Below, piece after piece: positions 6,094 to 6,625 of a stretch of 6,625 bases of DNA. Source of the stretch: Pseudomonadota bacterium. Lineage in GTDB: Bacteria; Pseudomonadota; Gammaproteobacteria; UBA4575. Numbering within the stretch: position 1 is the first letter of the stretch; the number at the start of each line of letters is the position of its first letter. The DNA lies in NCBI GenBank assembly GCA_009839635.1, contig VXPJ01000093.1, positions 1 to 6,625 of the forward strand, given 5' to 3'. A program made the translations under genes and the position numbers. The notes under the pieces are model-generated. The model was not told the origin of the DNA and searched no databases. It worked only from the letters and a program-made list of their open reading frames with translations.

Positions 6094-6186
6094 ATTCTGA
6101 TAGTTTGAATGCAAACTTAAGAGCTCCTCCATCTACCTCTCTGGTAGTTAACTAAGCGTAGGCCGCAAAAGCCTACGCTTTTTTTT
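6094..6186 (+). ncRNA. Predicted small RNA, about 93 nt, with anti-Shine-Dalgarno linker
   Basis: No known RNA family is recognised. The proposed transcript runs from the start site predicted by the TTGACA promoter to the T-run of a strong intrinsic terminator. It would fold into three hairpins: AGTTTG/CAAACT with an AATG loop (6102-6117), CTACC/GGTAG with a UCUCU loop (6133-6147), and the terminator stem (6154-6180). The unpaired linker between the first two contains CUCCUCC (6124-6130), the complement of a Shine-Dalgarno sequence, which is a common seed type in small RNAs that block ribosome binding. No open reading frame of note lies in it. rplM has its own candidate promoter and RBS further downstream, so this need not be an rplM leader. 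The alternative is that it is simply the 3' UTR and terminator of the ferredoxin transcript. Confidence 0.5.
6154..6186 (+). terminator. Strong intrinsic terminator
   Basis: AAGCGTAGGC (6154-6163) and GCCTACGCTT (6171-6180) form a perfect 10-bp stem with a 7-nt loop (cgcaaaa), running directly into a run of eight T (6179-6186). It works only for plus-strand transcription, as no T-run follows on the other strand. It ends either the ferredoxin transcript or the predicted small RNA, or both, and separates them from rplM. Confidence 0.92.
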
Positions 6187-6205
6187 GCCCCAAAACAGGG
6201 AGCGC

Positions 6206-6235
6206 TTGTCAGCATACTATGATGTCCGTTAATAT
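6206..6235 (+). promoter_or_regulatory. Candidate rplM promoter
   Basis: TTGTCA (6206-6211, five of six to the -35 consensus) and TAATAT (6230-6235, four of six to the -10) are spaced 18 bp apart, downstream of the terminator. A start near 6242 leaves a short 5' UTR of about 30 nt before the rplM ATG. A minor CCGC/GCGG hairpin (6239-6249) lies at the predicted start. Confidence 0.45.
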
Positions 6236-6272
6236 CTCCCGCTTTGCGGAATAAGAATCCTAGGTGAGTTTG

Positions 6273-6625
6273 ATGACCACAGTCAGTGCTAAACCTGCAC
6301 AAGTCCAGCGCAGCTGGTATCTGGTGGATGCCACCGATAAAACTTTGGGGCGCATGGCAAGTGAAATTGCGACACGGTTGAAAGGCAAACACAAACCGAT
6401 CTATACGCCGCATGTGGACACCGGTGATTTTATTATTGTCATCAACGCCGAGAAGGTACGCGTCACGGGCAACAAAATGGAAGACAAGACGTATCATCGC
6501 TACACCGGCTACGTTGGTGGTCTCAAGTCCACCAAACTCAAAGAAATGCATGCAAAACACCCTGAGCGTGTTATTGAGAATGCAGTAAGAGGGATGTTGC
6601 CAAAGAATCCACTGGGCCGGGCAAT
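6273..6625 (+). CDS. rplM: 50S ribosomal protein L13 (3' end outside window)
   Basis: L13 is an early-assembling protein of the large ribosomal subunit. The 117 codons visible match E. coli L13 almost block for block: WYLVDATDKTLGRMASEIA, GKHKPIYTPHVDTGDF, VRVTGNKMEDKTYHRYTG, and the C-terminal signature region ERVIENAVRGMLPKNPLGRA. The E. coli protein has 142 residues, so roughly 25 are missing to the right. The ATG at 6273 is supported by AGGTGAG (6262-6268), a strong RBS at 4-5 nt spacing, and by homology. rpsI is expected to follow directly, as in nearly all proteobacteria. The gene is isolated from the upstream ferredoxin by a strong terminator and appears to have its own promoter. Confidence 0.97.
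   Translation, partial: MTTVSAKPAQVQRSWYLVDATDKTLGRMASEIATRLKGKHKPIYTPHVDTGDFIIVINAEKVRVTGNKMEDKTYHRYTGYVGGLKSTKLKEMHAKHPERVIENAVRGMLPKNPLGRA

Noticed and set aside
6187..6272. Possible ribosomal-protein autoregulatory leader before rplM
   Set aside because: The segment after the terminator is short, with only a 4-bp hairpin and no recognisable L13 or S9 binding structure.
6117..6560. Long minus-strand open frame covering the small-RNA region and rplM
   Set aside because: It is antisense to rplM, which is certain by homology, and crosses a strong terminator. It has no family features.

Overview
The window reads as a stretch of ordinary chromosome from a gammaproteobacterium (a betaproteobacterium is less likely). 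The evidence is an E. coli-type pyruvoyl S-adenosylmethionine decarboxylase (SpeD), an aerobic ubiquinone-biosynthesis hydroxylase (Coq7), a YhfA-like OsmC protein, the end of a stand-alone TrpC, and rplM at the right edge. No transposase, integrase, CRISPR array, tRNA or rRNA is visible. The genus cannot be named from what is here.

Left part, plus strand: the 3' end of trpC (1-193), then a zinc-dependent medium-chain alcohol dehydrogenase (437-1447), a hemerythrin-like HHE protein (1650-2192), a YhfA-type OsmC protein (2298-2726) and speD (2765-3592). In pseudomonads and relatives, as I recall, trpC is followed by a crp/vfr-type regulator and then OsmC-speD-coq7. Here the regulator is absent and the dehydrogenase and hemerythrin genes stand in its place.

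Middle part, minus strand: a GlcF/LutA-like two-[4Fe-4S] CCG-domain protein (4214-5554) overlaps the start of coq7 (3580-4221) by 8 nt (ATGCGTGA), so the two are probably translationally coupled. The coq7 tail converges on the speD tail and overlaps it by 13 bp. This pair links an iron-sulfur electron-transfer protein to ubiquinone synthesis.

Right part, plus strand: a thioredoxin-like [2Fe-2S] ferredoxin (5703-6008) is divergent from the GlcF-like gene, and the start of rplM (6273-6625, cut by the window edge) presumably leads into rpsI.

The most interesting stretch is the 264-bp gap between the ferredoxin gene and rplM. It holds a perfect -35 box (TTGACA), a 6-4-6 palindrome exactly filling the -35/-10 spacer, a reasonable -10, two small hairpins flanking a CUCCUCC (anti-Shine-Dalgarno) linker, and a strong intrinsic terminator. 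rplM has its own candidate promoter downstream of that terminator. Together this looks like an independent, regulated small RNA gene of about 93 nt. This is inference from sequence signals only.
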